Shown piece by piece: positions 39,589-48,963 of a DNA stretch of 64,000 nucleotides. Position 1 is the stretch's first letter. Each line of letters starts with the position of its first letter. The translations under genes were made by a program, and so were the position numbers. This DNA comes from an uncultured Veillonella sp. (GTDB lineage Bacteria; Bacillota; Negativicutes; Veillonellales; Veillonellaceae). The stretch lies in contig NZ_CAKQFJ010000007.1 of the NCBI RefSeq assembly GCF_934230905.1, positions 1 to 64,000 of the forward strand, read 5' to 3'. Below the pieces are notes generated by a model. That model was not told the origin of the DNA, did no database searches, and worked only from the letters and a program-made list of their open reading frames with translations.

Positions 39589-40584
39589 ATGGAGAATCAG
39601 AATAGACCATTAGTATCTATTGTTATTCCTGTGTATAAAGCAGAAGATTATATTGGTAAATGCATCGAAAGTTTACAACAACAAACATATAGTAACTTAC
39701 AAATTATCTTAATTGAAGATGGGTCACCCGATTCCAGTGGGCGTATTTGTGATGACTATGCTACTAAAGATGATCGAATTACTGTTATACATCATAAACA
39801 TAATATGGGTGTTAGTAAGACCCGTAATGATGGATTAGCTATTGTAAAAGGGGATTATATCGCCTTTGTAGATGGTGATGATTATGTAGCACCATCTATG
39901 ATAGAAGATTGTTTAACAACAATTGATGAGAAACAAGTAGATGTGGTTGTTTTTGATATCGCTGTTGTAGAAAACGGTAAGACTAGTCCACGTCATATGG
40001 ATGAACGTTATTTTATAGATATTAAAAGTGCATATATAGCCTTGATTGAGGATAAAATTCCGAATTATCTATGTAATAAATTTTTTAAGGCTAATACTTG
40101 GAAAGAAATTCGATTAAAAGAAAATACAGATTTTGAGGATTTAATGATTATGCCATTAGTTTTTAAAAATCTTTCATCTGTATACTATTTACAAAAAACA
40201 CTCTATTTTTATAATTGTGATAATGAAAATTCCATCACGAGTAATTGGAGTGCAAAGAGTAAATATGGTTTGTTCTGTTCCTATTTATACCGTCAACCGC
40301 TAGCGGAAGAATTAGGTATGACAGACTTTGTGCGATACTGTCGTCATAGAGCAATTCGCAGTGCTGTTGGGGGAATTGGTTTTAACTTAGCGAAACCAGA
40401 ACTACAAGAAAAACAGGTAGAGTATATGTTAGAGTACTTAAAACAAGAGGAACAGTCTTCTGATATGCCTGCAATCGGTGCTAAATATCAAGTATTACTA
40501 TATGGTGCACTCCATGCACCGTTCATTTCAAAACTGTATGGGCATATGATGTTTGGATTAGAACGAATCAAGAAATCTTTATAA
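39589..40584 (+). CDS. Glycosyltransferase family 2
   Basis: A 331-residue GT-A-fold glycosyltransferase. VSIVIPVYKAEDYIGKCIES opens the domain, LIEDGSPDSSG (about residue 45) follows, and VDGDDYV (about 98) is the DxD-like metal site. The remaining C-terminal part is helical and may bind acceptor or membrane. AAGGAGG precedes the ATG, 2 bp after the deacetylase gene, so they are coupled. Confidence 0.88.
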   Translation: MENQNRPLVSIVIPVYKAEDYIGKCIESLQQQTYSNLQIILIEDGSPDSSGRICDDYATKDDRITVIHHKHNMGVSKTRNDGLAIVKGDYIAFVDGDDYVAPSMIEDCLTTIDEKQVDVVVFDIAVVENGKTSPRHMDERYFIDIKSAYIALIEDKIPNYLCNKFFKANTWKEIRLKENTDFEDLMIMPLVFKNLSSVYYLQKTLYFYNCDNENSITSNWSAKSKYGLFCSYLYRQPLAEELGMTDFVRYCRHRAIRSAVGGIGFNLAKPELQEKQVEYMLEYLKQEEQSSDMPAIGAKYQVLLYGALHAPFISKLYGHMMFGLERIKKSL

Positions 40585-40642
40585 TTGAATAAGTAATTAA
40601 TTTTATATACAGATTGAAATTATATGAATATCGAGGCAATTT

Positions 40643-41398
40643 ATGTCAACAATTACAGCTATTATATTAGCTCGCAACGAAGAACAGCATATAGCAGACT
40701 GCATAAAAAGCATTCAATGTGCAGATGAAATACTCGTCATAGATGATGGTAGTACGGATAGAACCGTTGAAATAGCAGAGAATTTAGAGGCTAAGGTTAT
40801 ACATCATGCATTAAATGGTGATTGGTCTCAACAACGACGATTTGGCATTAGTCAGGCATCATGTGACTGGATATTATTCATTGATTCGGATGAGCGAGTT
40901 TCACCTGAATTGGCAAAATCTATAAAAAAGGCTATTCAGGGTGAACTAAAATCATATTGGTTAAGGCGATATAATTTATTTCATCATAATCAGGCTACAC
41001 ATGGCGTTGTGAGACCCGATAAGGTGCTTAGGTTAATGCCTCGTGAAGGAGCTACTGTAGAAGGGGCTGTTCATGAAGCCTTTATCAGTCCATATCCAAA
41101 TGGTATATTAGAAGGAAAATTGTATCATTATACTTATGATAATTGGCATCAATTCTTTGAGAAGTTTAATAAATATACAACTGCTGCAGCTAATAAATAT
41201 AGAAAACAGAATAAGCAGTGTAGCTTTTTAGGAGATATTATATTTCGTCCTATGTGGGCTTTTTTTAAGATATATATTTTACAGGGTGGTATATTAGATG
41301 GAAAAATAGGATTTTTACTCTCTGTATATCACATGATGTATACAATGACAAAATATGTAAAACTTTACTACTTAAATAAATCAAATGGGAGACTGTGA
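40643..41398 (+). CDS. Glycosyltransferase family 2, WaaE/KdtX-like
   Basis: A 251-residue enzyme. TITAIILARNEEQHIADCIK, ILVIDDGSTDRT, DWILFIDSDERVSPEL and GAVHEAFISPYPNG match the LPS-core beta-glucosyltransferase group (WaaE/KdtX). This supports an LPS or LOS core role for the surrounding genes. A C-terminal hydrophobic stretch, FLLSVYHMMYTMTKYVKLYY, may lie on the membrane. GGCAATTT gives only a weak ribosome-binding site. Confidence 0.8.
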   Translation: MSTITAIILARNEEQHIADCIKSIQCADEILVIDDGSTDRTVEIAENLEAKVIHHALNGDWSQQRRFGISQASCDWILFIDSDERVSPELAKSIKKAIQGELKSYWLRRYNLFHHNQATHGVVRPDKVLRLMPREGATVEGAVHEAFISPYPNGILEGKLYHYTYDNWHQFFEKFNKYTTAAANKYRKQNKQCSFLGDIIFRPMWAFFKIYILQGGILDGKIGFLLSVYHMMYTMTKYVKLYYLNKSNGRL

Positions 41399-41466
41399 TT
41401 TACTTTATATAAGAAGAATTAAGGGGATATATAAGTATCTATAGTGAGAGAAAGCCGTAATATATA

Positions 41467-43488
41467 ATGAGTGAACAATTTTTTCTATCCCTACAACAAA
41501 ATATAAAATTAATGATATGGGCTCCTATTTTAAGTACCATATTCCGTATAATATTTATGCGTAGCTATAATCCGTATACTACTTGGCAAGGACGTTGGAA
41601 ATCCGTTTTAGGTGCATTGCGTTATGGATTTTGGTGGGGGATGGACTTTGATGCGTATGTATTTTTAGTACCTTTAGTACTCGTTACGATTCCAGCATTA
41701 TGGTTTGATACATATCATCAATATGAAGATATGGTGCGTCTCATTGGATTAACGATTTACTCTTGTGTAGTATATGCTGCCTTTGCAGGTAAGATGATAT
41801 TTTACAAGCATTTTCACGATACGTATAATTATATGGTCCATTATGGTAAGCATGCAGAGAAACATAATCTTATTGATGTATTTTTTAATCAAGATCGAGG
41901 ATTATTGGTCTTAGTAGGATTTATTCCAGTGGCTATTATTTCCTGGTTTGTAGGTCATGCATTGTTATCGTTGCCATCTATTCCTTACCCTGTTATAGAT
42001 AGTACATGGATGACAGTAGTATGGAATATATTGTTAGTAGTTGTATCAGTTATTGGTTTTTATTGGTTTCGCTATGGTGGTACTTTATCTCATGATGATA
42101 AACCTGAATGGGATACGGTTCCTACCGTAGTAAAAGAAGACATTTTCTTTGCTCGTGCGACAGTGCCTGATTTATGCGCATTGGAAACGGTTTATAAACA
42201 TCCTTTGCGCTCAGAATATACTGCATCTGAGGAAGATATTAATCACGCTGTTAGTCGTGTTGTACCTAGTGAATATAAAGATATTTGGCATAAACTTGAT
42301 AATCCTTTATATGCATTTAAAAGAATTGCTAAAGGTCCTAAGATTGCTAGACCTAAACATATTTTCTTTATTGTTGGTGAAAGTATTCCTCAGTGGTCGT
42401 TAGATGAGACACATAAGCTACTTAATATATGTCCTGGTCTATGGAATTTTAAAAATCAACAGCATACGGTGCAGATTCCTAATTTTTTACCAGCTGGCAA
42501 TGTATCGAGACCATCGATTGTTAGCCTTATGAGTGGTATCTATGATGCGGGCTTAGAAATCAATGAACGAGAAAGTTTTTGGAAGGGTGCATTTCCTACG
42601 TCATTTGCACATCAAATGAAGCAACTAGGATATCAAACTATATATTGGTATGGTGGTAATGCATCGTATGGCAATTTTAATCACTTTGGGAAAGCACAAG
42701 GTTTCGACCGTGTGGAAAGTGCGTCTATCTTCTGTGGACCTAATGCACCTAAAACATGGGTTGGTGTTTATGATCATGTATTTTTAGAAAATATTGCGCA
42801 ACAAATCAAAGAAATTGATGAGCCTACATTCCATTTTATCTATACAACCTCTAATCATGGTCCGTATAAGATGGAGAATGACTTACTTGATTATGACCCA
42901 CAAAAGGTCATGCCAGACGTAGGTGAGGATTTACGTTCTAATAAAACGCGTAATAAGGAACTAGCAACCTATCGTTATAGCGATAAGGCAATCTTTACAT
43001 TTGTTGAATCTATGCAACAATTGTATCCAGATAGCTTATTTATTGTTACAGGAGATCATTCGAATCTATTTGGCTCTTTAAATAATACGTCGCTTATTCA
43101 TCGCGATTATACATTGCGTGATACATTCTGTACGGTTAGTTTATTACAACATCCTGAGCTAGATGATCATATGATTACTACTCAAAAAGGTACCCATATG
43201 AGTTTCATGCCAACGATTATCGAAGCAATTGCACCTAAAGGGTTTGAGTATTATTCTATTACTCCATCATTGTTTGAGGAACAGCCTGAAACCTTAGTAA
43301 CTCCTTATCAATGGATAACTGATACTATGATGGGTGATGTCCGTATGGATTATGGTGAAAGCAATAAGCCTTCAGTTGAGCCTGTGGAACAAGTTCGACC
43401 TATCGATAATCATGCTGATGAAGCACGTGATTGGACTTTATTAACAACATGGCTTATCAATCATAAAGACAATCTATTTAAGTCTTAG
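41467..43488 (+). CDS. LtaS-like sulfatase-fold transferase (second copy)
   Basis: A 673-residue paralogue of the protein at 35904. About five hydrophobic segments occupy the first 220 residues, followed by the extracytoplasmic domain. IFFIVGESIPQWSLDE (about residue 300), the threonine/serine-rich NVSRPSIVSLMSGIYD (about 352) and IVTGDHSNLFG (about 526) are the functional sites. It differs clearly in sequence from the first copy, which suggests a different donor or acceptor. The start codon has only a weak ribosome-binding site. Confidence 0.8.
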   Translation: MSEQFFLSLQQNIKLMIWAPILSTIFRIIFMRSYNPYTTWQGRWKSVLGALRYGFWWGMDFDAYVFLVPLVLVTIPALWFDTYHQYEDMVRLIGLTIYSCVVYAAFAGKMIFYKHFHDTYNYMVHYGKHAEKHNLIDVFFNQDRGLLVLVGFIPVAIISWFVGHALLSLPSIPYPVIDSTWMTVVWNILLVVVSVIGFYWFRYGGTLSHDDKPEWDTVPTVVKEDIFFARATVPDLCALETVYKHPLRSEYTASEEDINHAVSRVVPSEYKDIWHKLDNPLYAFKRIAKGPKIARPKHIFFIVGESIPQWSLDETHKLLNICPGLWNFKNQQHTVQIPNFLPAGNVSRPSIVSLMSGIYDAGLEINERESFWKGAFPTSFAHQMKQLGYQTIYWYGGNASYGNFNHFGKAQGFDRVESASIFCGPNAPKTWVGVYDHVFLENIAQQIKEIDEPTFHFIYTTSNHGPYKMENDLLDYDPQKVMPDVGEDLRSNKTRNKELATYRYSDKAIFTFVESMQQLYPDSLFIVTGDHSNLFGSLNNTSLIHRDYTLRDTFCTVSLLQHPELDDHMITTQKGTHMSFMPTIIEAIAPKGFEYYSITPSLFEEQPETLVTPYQWITDTMMGDVRMDYGESNKPSVEPVEQVRPIDNHADEARDWTLLTTWLINHKDNLFKS

Positions 43489-43585
43489 TATTGTTGGATA
43501 TTAAGTAAGGATAATTATAATTCTATAGTATTTATGAATTAATGACGTACTGTATTTTATATTATATATATGATGGGAGTAACCT

Positions 43586-44671
43586 ATGTCGATATTAAAT
43601 GTTGTGGGGGCCAAGATTTGGGGTGGCGGTGAACAATACGTATATGATATATGTCAACAATTTAAACAGCAGAATAGGAAAGCCTATGTCTTAGTAGATA
43701 AATCAAATGAGGATATGCAGTCTCGTTATAAACAAGTTGCGTATGTTATGACCGCTAATTTATATAGATTAAAAGGTTTTTTAACTATAAATGCGGTGGC
43801 AAAACAGGTGAAGTCTAAAGAAATTAATACAATCGTATGTCATTCTGGTAAATATATTTCATTTTGTATTGCCCTTAAGCAATTAACAGGTGCTAAACTT
43901 GTGTTTATAAAGCATAATTTAGTACCAGGTAAAACAGATATATATCATAGATGGATTAATGCACAAGTAGATGCTTTTGTATGCGTGTCTAAACTTGTAT
44001 ATGATGATTTAATGACTTTTGCTATTAAGGATAGAAGCAAATATCATATCGTTTATAATGGTATTGATCCTAAGCGATTCCCTGCATTTGCCGATAGTCT
44101 ACCAATGAAATCAAAGGTGACTACCTTTGGATATAGTGCACGTATTACTGAAAGAAAAGGACTTTATTTAATTTTAACTGCTCTTGAAAGAATGTATAAA
44201 AAAAATCTAAATGTGCGATTAATCGTATCAGGTGCTGGAACAGAGAATCAAATTAAAAAGCTTAAAAATTACTTGGATGTTCATCAAATGCATTCCTATG
44301 TTGATTTTATAGGCTTTACTCGAGATATTGAGGGCTTATATAAGTCTATTGATTGTCTATTATTACCAACAGTAACTCGTGAAGCTTTTGGTTTAGTTAT
44401 TTGTGAAGCTATGTATTGTGGTGTACCTGTTATTACTAGTGGTACAGGGGCACAACGAGAAATAATAGATGATGGAACGTCTGGCTTTATTGTAGATCCT
44501 TTAAACGAAACAACATTACAACAATCTATGGAACATGTTATGAGTAATTCTGTTGATTTACCTAATATTATTACTAATGCACGTCATGTTGTGGAAGAAC
44601 GCTTTATCGTAAATCGTGTAGCTGATCAATTAATTAAGATTATAGATGATTTACATACTCCTAATTATTGA
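43586..44671 (+). CDS. Glycosyltransferase family 4
   Basis: A 361-residue GT-B glycosyltransferase. LNVVGAKIWGGGEQYVYDIC at the N-terminus has the glycine-rich loop. The C-terminal donor-binding half has FGYSARITERKGLYLILTAL and the E-x7-E motif EAFGLVICEAM (about residue 270). GATGGGAG precedes the ATG. Donor and acceptor are unknown. Confidence 0.88.
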   Translation: MSILNVVGAKIWGGGEQYVYDICQQFKQQNRKAYVLVDKSNEDMQSRYKQVAYVMTANLYRLKGFLTINAVAKQVKSKEINTIVCHSGKYISFCIALKQLTGAKLVFIKHNLVPGKTDIYHRWINAQVDAFVCVSKLVYDDLMTFAIKDRSKYHIVYNGIDPKRFPAFADSLPMKSKVTTFGYSARITERKGLYLILTALERMYKKNLNVRLIVSGAGTENQIKKLKNYLDVHQMHSYVDFIGFTRDIEGLYKSIDCLLLPTVTREAFGLVICEAMYCGVPVITSGTGAQREIIDDGTSGFIVDPLNETTLQQSMEHVMSNSVDLPNIITNARHVVEERFIVNRVADQLIKIIDDLHTPNY

Positions 44672-44708
44672 TTGTTTGTAGGGTATTATTGATAGATAGG
44701 AATATAAA

Positions 44709-45647
44709 ATGGGATATTTACAAACACAATGGCGACGAGGTCGCGAAATTTATGGTGTCCATAGTTGGAGGGAAACACGTCGTACATTTCTTCATACAAT
44801 ACGATCCATTCGCAATAAAAAACAGATAGAAGCTTTGGAATCATATTTTGAAAACTATACGCCAGATCCGACCTTGTTAAATCGACAAGTGGGTTTATTT
44901 GAGTTGATGACACGCTATTTTCTATTTAAAGGTTCTACACCAGTAGAACGATTAGAGGCGATTATTAATCATTTTGATTTTTTAAAAGCTACATTTACGG
45001 ATACTTTTATCAAAGAAATGTACTCTATAGATGAAGATAATATTTATGATGATGTAAGTCGTATCAAGCGTGGAATTGTACTTTGGCAATCTGAAGAACT
45101 AAAGATGAAAGCCCAAGTATATTATGGCGCAGGACAACGTAAAGAAGGTTTATTAACATTATTATTGACTTTAGAATCTAAAGGTGTTTACCATGCTAAT
45201 TTCCGATTTGGTAAAGATATTAAAGGGGAAAAAGCCATGTGGATTGGAACCATTCAGGGGTATAAGGATGGGTTAGCTAATGCTAAAATAGCTACCAAAA
45301 AGATGTTTGGCTATCGTCCAAAAAACTTTATTATGTATTTGCTTAGATTAATCGCTCAACAATGTGGAGTAAAAATAATCTATGCAGTATCTGATGAAGG
45401 TTTTTATGCAAATACACATTTAGTACGTGGTCATCGTGCGAAAGTAGCTGAGCTAGATTCCTTGTGGCAAGAAAGCGGTGGGGAGCTTTCACAAGATCCT
45501 AGATTTTACATCATTCCATTAGAGGAATATCGTAAACCGATTGAAGAAATTAAATCACAAAAGCGTAGCCAATATCGAAAACGTTATGATTTATTAGATC
45601 AATATCAATTGGAAGTACAAGAAAATTTAAAGCCACATTTAAAGTAG
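44709..45647 (+). CDS. VirK/YbjX-like (DUF535) protein
   Basis: A 312-residue protein of the DUF535 family, which includes Shigella VirK and Salmonella YbjX, linked to envelope properties. Recognisable segments are GLFELMTRYFLFKGSTPVER (about residue 60), HANFRFGKDIKGEKAMWIG (about 163-181) and KIIYAVSDEGFY (about 222). Homologues have been associated with the outer-membrane surface; the biochemical role is unknown. Only a weak GATAGG precedes the ATG. Confidence 0.78.
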   Translation: MGYLQTQWRRGREIYGVHSWRETRRTFLHTIRSIRNKKQIEALESYFENYTPDPTLLNRQVGLFELMTRYFLFKGSTPVERLEAIINHFDFLKATFTDTFIKEMYSIDEDNIYDDVSRIKRGIVLWQSEELKMKAQVYYGAGQRKEGLLTLLLTLESKGVYHANFRFGKDIKGEKAMWIGTIQGYKDGLANAKIATKKMFGYRPKNFIMYLLRLIAQQCGVKIIYAVSDEGFYANTHLVRGHRAKVAELDSLWQESGGELSQDPRFYIIPLEEYRKPIEEIKSQKRSQYRKRYDLLDQYQLEVQENLKPHLK

Positions 45648-45655
45648 GGAAAATA

Positions 45656-46126
45656 ATGAAAATTGCATTTTGCTTTTTTGGGCATTTAAGAACCTTTAAA
45701 CGTTGTGCTTCACATATTAAAAGAAATCTTTTGAAACATTATGATTGTGATTTGTTTATGCATACCTGGTCTGAGTATAATCATAAGACAAAAACCTGGC
45801 ATAATAATAAATATATTAAGGACATAGTAACTAAAGGGAAAAATTTAAGTGTATATAAAGATATAATTATTGAAAAACAAATAGTTGAAGATATGGGGAA
45901 TATAACTATTACTTCAGATAATAAAATTATCTCTTTATTTGGTATTAAATCTATGTATCATAATATGCAAACTAGCTATAATCTTTGTGAATAATATGCT
46001 AAAAATAATAATATAGAATACGATTTTATACTTATGATACGCCCTGATATCGTTTTATCTGATAGTTTTAATATAGAAAAATATAGTTTTATATTAAGTG
46101 CAGATGAATTATCAAAAGTATTTTAG
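45656..46126 (+). pseudogene. Nonsense-interrupted glycosyltransferase-like gene
   Basis: The open frame MKIAFCFFGHLRTFKR...SYNLCE ends at TAA 45992-45994. The same frame continues without a shift for 43 codons (YAKNNNIEYDFILMIRPDIV...) to TAG at 46124-46126. The IRPDIV segment is a conserved-looking part of this type of protein, so the first stop looks like a nonsense mutation. The second part also seems short, so the 3' end may be lost too. I cannot name the family with confidence. A very short alternative, an intact 112-residue protein, is less likely. Confidence 0.65.
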
Positions 46127-46190
46127 AAACTTAAGTATCATCTTATATAAAAATAATGATTAAGGGATAGCAGATAAAAAGGTGAGTGTA

Positions 46191-47366
46191 ATGCGTATTT
46201 TATTAGCAAATTTAACAAAGATGGTAGGCGATACAGGCGGCCTTGCTAAGGTGACGGATGCGTTTGCCAATGAGATGCAGCGCCGTGGGCACGAGGTGAG
46301 CCTTGTGTATAGCGATGTGCAAACTGGGGATTTCTACTTTCCTCTTGATGCGGGCATCGAGGCATATGATCTATGTCATTATGAGGGTGAAAGTCATTCT
46401 ATCCCTCTTTGGTATAAGGCAAAACGGGAGATTTTGCGTGCCTTTGACAAGCGTAAAGCACGTGGTGTGAATAATGAGTTTACGAAGAAGTATTTACTAG
46501 GTCATCTTCAGTCTGTACTAGATCGAACCAAGCCAGATGTAATCGTATCGTATCAACCAGCAGCCTCAAAGGCTTTGTTGCTTGACTTGAAAACTAATAT
46601 TCCTGTCATTACTATGAGCCATGGTGATCCTGAGGATTATTTTCATACCTACCCTGTAGAGGAGGTTGAAGCGGTTGCAAAGAGTACGGTAAACCAAGTG
46701 TTATTACCATCTTTTGAATCTCATATTAAAAATCATCTACCAGAGGCTAAGACTGTTGTTATTGGTAATGCTATCCCTCAATATGCGGAGCAGGCGGAGC
46801 TTTCACAGGCAAAAGATCGTTATAAAATCGTATTTGTAGCGCGACTTGATAAGAACCATAAACGACCACATTTATTGATTGAGGCATTTGCGCCATTGGC
46901 CGCGAAGTATCCGAACTGGGATATCGAATTATGGGGCCAAGAGGACCGCAAGATTTACAAGAAAGAATTGGATATGATCGTATCCAAGGCGGGACTTGGA
47001 GACCGTGTTCATTTTATGGGGACGACCACCGATGTACCAAGTGTACTCGTTACGGCAGATATATTTGCCTTCCCAAGTGCCTATGAAGGATTTGGGCTTT
47101 CACTAGGAGAAGCGATGAGCATGGGCTTGCCAGCAATTGGCTATAAATCCTGTTCTGCTGTTAATGAACTTATCATCGATGGGGAAACAGGCATCTTATG
47201 TGATGATGGGGTAACACCATTGACGGAGGCCTTGGAACGCTTGATGCAAGATCAAAACCTCCGCGTTACTATGGGCCAAGCTGGACGTAATCGTATGAAA
47301 CAATTCAGCCCAGAATCTATTTGGGGACAGTGGGAAGATTTATTGAAACAGATAAGTAATCGATAA
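46191..47366 (+). CDS. Glycosyltransferase family 4 (second)
   Basis: A 391-residue GT-B enzyme. MRILLANLTKMVGDTGGLAK begins the protein, IVFVARLDKNHKRPHLLIEA opens the donor half, and EGFGLSLGEAMSMGLPAI (about residue 300) holds the E-x7-E motif. I start at ATG 46191 since AAGGTGA lies 6 nt upstream; a GTG at 46182 is inside that site. It has fewer AT-rich codons than the preceding genes, so it may have a different history. It ends the glycan locus. Confidence 0.85.
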   Translation: MRILLANLTKMVGDTGGLAKVTDAFANEMQRRGHEVSLVYSDVQTGDFYFPLDAGIEAYDLCHYEGESHSIPLWYKAKREILRAFDKRKARGVNNEFTKKYLLGHLQSVLDRTKPDVIVSYQPAASKALLLDLKTNIPVITMSHGDPEDYFHTYPVEEVEAVAKSTVNQVLLPSFESHIKNHLPEAKTVVIGNAIPQYAEQAELSQAKDRYKIVFVARLDKNHKRPHLLIEAFAPLAAKYPNWDIELWGQEDRKIYKKELDMIVSKAGLGDRVHFMGTTTDVPSVLVTADIFAFPSAYEGFGLSLGEAMSMGLPAIGYKSCSAVNELIIDGETGILCDDGVTPLTEALERLMQDQNLRVTMGQAGRNRMKQFSPESIWGQWEDLLKQISNR

Positions 47367-47394
47367 ATAAAAATAAATGAAAATTTCATGAATA

Positions 47395-47424
47395 TTTAAA
47401 TGATATTTAATCTCTATATGATAC
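47395..47424 (+). promoter_or_regulatory. Promoter-like element of ompM copy 1
   Basis: TTTAAA (47395-47400), an 18-nt spacer and TGATAC (47419-47424). The region aligns by eye with the one upstream of ompM copy 2 (TTAACG at 53060-53065, 18 nt, TTATAC at 53084-53089), including GAAAATTT and ATCTCT blocks. A leader of about 120 nt with repeated GTATACGTAT follows. Confidence 0.4.
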
Positions 47425-47550
47425 AGTATACGTATATCTTGTAAAGGTATACGTATTATTTGTATGGAAACATGGACACATAGGGGTAAGCGTATTGCTT
47501 TGCAAGATCGTATAGTAATTGTTTTTAGTGAAAAGAAGAGGTATTGTATT

Positions 47551-48840
47551 ATGAAAAAACAATTCGCAGCAATCTTTGCAGCAACAGCAGTGTTGGGTGT
47601 AACTACTGCATTTGCAGCTAACCCATTCTCCGATGTAACTCCTGATTCTTGGGCATACCAAGCAGTTTCTCAATTAGCAGCTGCTGGTATCGTTAACGGT
47701 TATCCAGATGGCACTTTCAAAGGTCAAAATGATATCACTCGTTATGAAATGGCTCAAATGGTAGCAAAAGCTATGGCTAACCAAGACCGTGCTAATGCAG
47801 AACAACAAGCTATGATTAATCGTTTGGCTGATGAATTCTCCAACGAATTGAACAATTTGGGCGTTCGTGTAGCTCGTTTGGAAGATCGCGTTGGTAATGT
47901 GAAAGTAACTGGCGATATGCGTCTTCGTTATCTTGGTGCTCAAAAGAAAGATGGTCACTATGTAACTACTGATGGTGATTACAGTAAACATTCCCAATTT
48001 GATGCTCGTGCTCGTGTTCAATTTAATGCAAAAGTAAATGACCGTACAGAAGCTGTTGTTCGTATGACTTCTGATGATTTCGAATTAGGGGATGCTACTA
48101 ATGGTGGCAATGCAAGTGCATCCATTGATCGTGCTTATGTAAATCATAAATTTGGTGAACGCGTATCTGTGAAAGCAGGTCGTTTTGATCAAACTATCGG
48201 TAATGGCTTGATTTATGATGATGCATTTGATGGTGCTCAATTCAACGCAGGCAACGATAAAGTTCAATTCCAAGCTGCTTATGGTTATGCAGTAGAAGGT
48301 GCAGTTAAAGGTAAAAATCAAAAACAAAATAGTACTTTCACATATGCAAGCATCAAAGGTAATTTGAATAAACATGTGAACCTTGGTGGCTTCTATGCAC
48401 GTAATAACAAACATAAATCTGATAATACGGATTTCAAAAACTTGTATGGTTTCAGCACAGATGTAAACTTTGATAAAGTTTGGGTTGGTGGTGAATATGT
48501 TAAAGGTGCAGGCATGACTAAAGGTTCTGCTTGGACAGCAGGTGTTGGTTATGGTGCATATGATCAAGCTAAAAAAGGTACTTGGGATGTAAAAGCTCAA
48601 TACTTTAACTTTGGTCGATACATGGGTGCAACTTCCTCTACATGGGATATTGCATATGACTTCACTCAAAAACCTGACTTCAATGGTTTCAAAGGTTGGT
48701 TGGCAACTGCTAACTATGCATTACAAGATAATGTAGGCTTGACTGCATACTATGGCTTCAATAATAAAACTAATAAAGCAACAGGTACTAACGATAAATT
48801 ATCCAATTACTACCGTGTTGATCTTAACTACCAATTCTAA
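47551..48840 (+). CDS. OmpM-type SLH-domain porin, copy 1
   Basis: A 429-residue outer-membrane porin. Signal peptide MKKQFAAIFAATAVLGVTTAFA comes first, then an SLH domain (NPFSDVTPDSWAYQAVSQLA, GIVNGYPDGTFKGQ) and a coiled-coil-like segment (NRLADEFSNELNNLGVRVAR). A beta-barrel ends in YYRVDLNYQF, with the terminal phenylalanine. In this family the SLH domain attaches the outer membrane to modified peptidoglycan. I start at ATG 47551 by the signal peptide and GAAGAGG. Closest to copy 4 in sequence. Confidence 0.93.
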   Translation: MKKQFAAIFAATAVLGVTTAFAANPFSDVTPDSWAYQAVSQLAAAGIVNGYPDGTFKGQNDITRYEMAQMVAKAMANQDRANAEQQAMINRLADEFSNELNNLGVRVARLEDRVGNVKVTGDMRLRYLGAQKKDGHYVTTDGDYSKHSQFDARARVQFNAKVNDRTEAVVRMTSDDFELGDATNGGNASASIDRAYVNHKFGERVSVKAGRFDQTIGNGLIYDDAFDGAQFNAGNDKVQFQAAYGYAVEGAVKGKNQKQNSTFTYASIKGNLNKHVNLGGFYARNNKHKSDNTDFKNLYGFSTDVNFDKVWVGGEYVKGAGMTKGSAWTAGVGYGAYDQAKKGTWDVKAQYFNFGRYMGATSSTWDIAYDFTQKPDFNGFKGWLATANYALQDNVGLTAYYGFNNKTNKATGTNDKLSNYYRVDLNYQF

Positions 48841-48871
48841 TCGTATAGATTAGTGTAGTTCAAGAATATGC

Positions 48872-48921
48872 AAAGGGCTGCAATTAGAATGTGGTTAAAC
48901 CACACTCTGTTGCAGCTCTTT
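48872..48921 (+). terminator. Terminator after ompM copy 1
   Basis: AAAGGGCTGCAA pairs with TTGCAGCTCTTT, and an inner GTGGTT / AACCAC stem continues the hairpin. Terminators at 49939 and 52961 have the same overall build. Confidence 0.72.
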
Positions 48922-48963
48922 AGTTTAGGATATTATTAATTTTGGATCAGAAGGTGTTTTTAT

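Noticed and set aside
47407..47673. Minus-strand open frame upstream of ompM copy 1
   Set aside because: It overlaps the promoter and signal-peptide DNA of ompM and has no ribosome-binding site.
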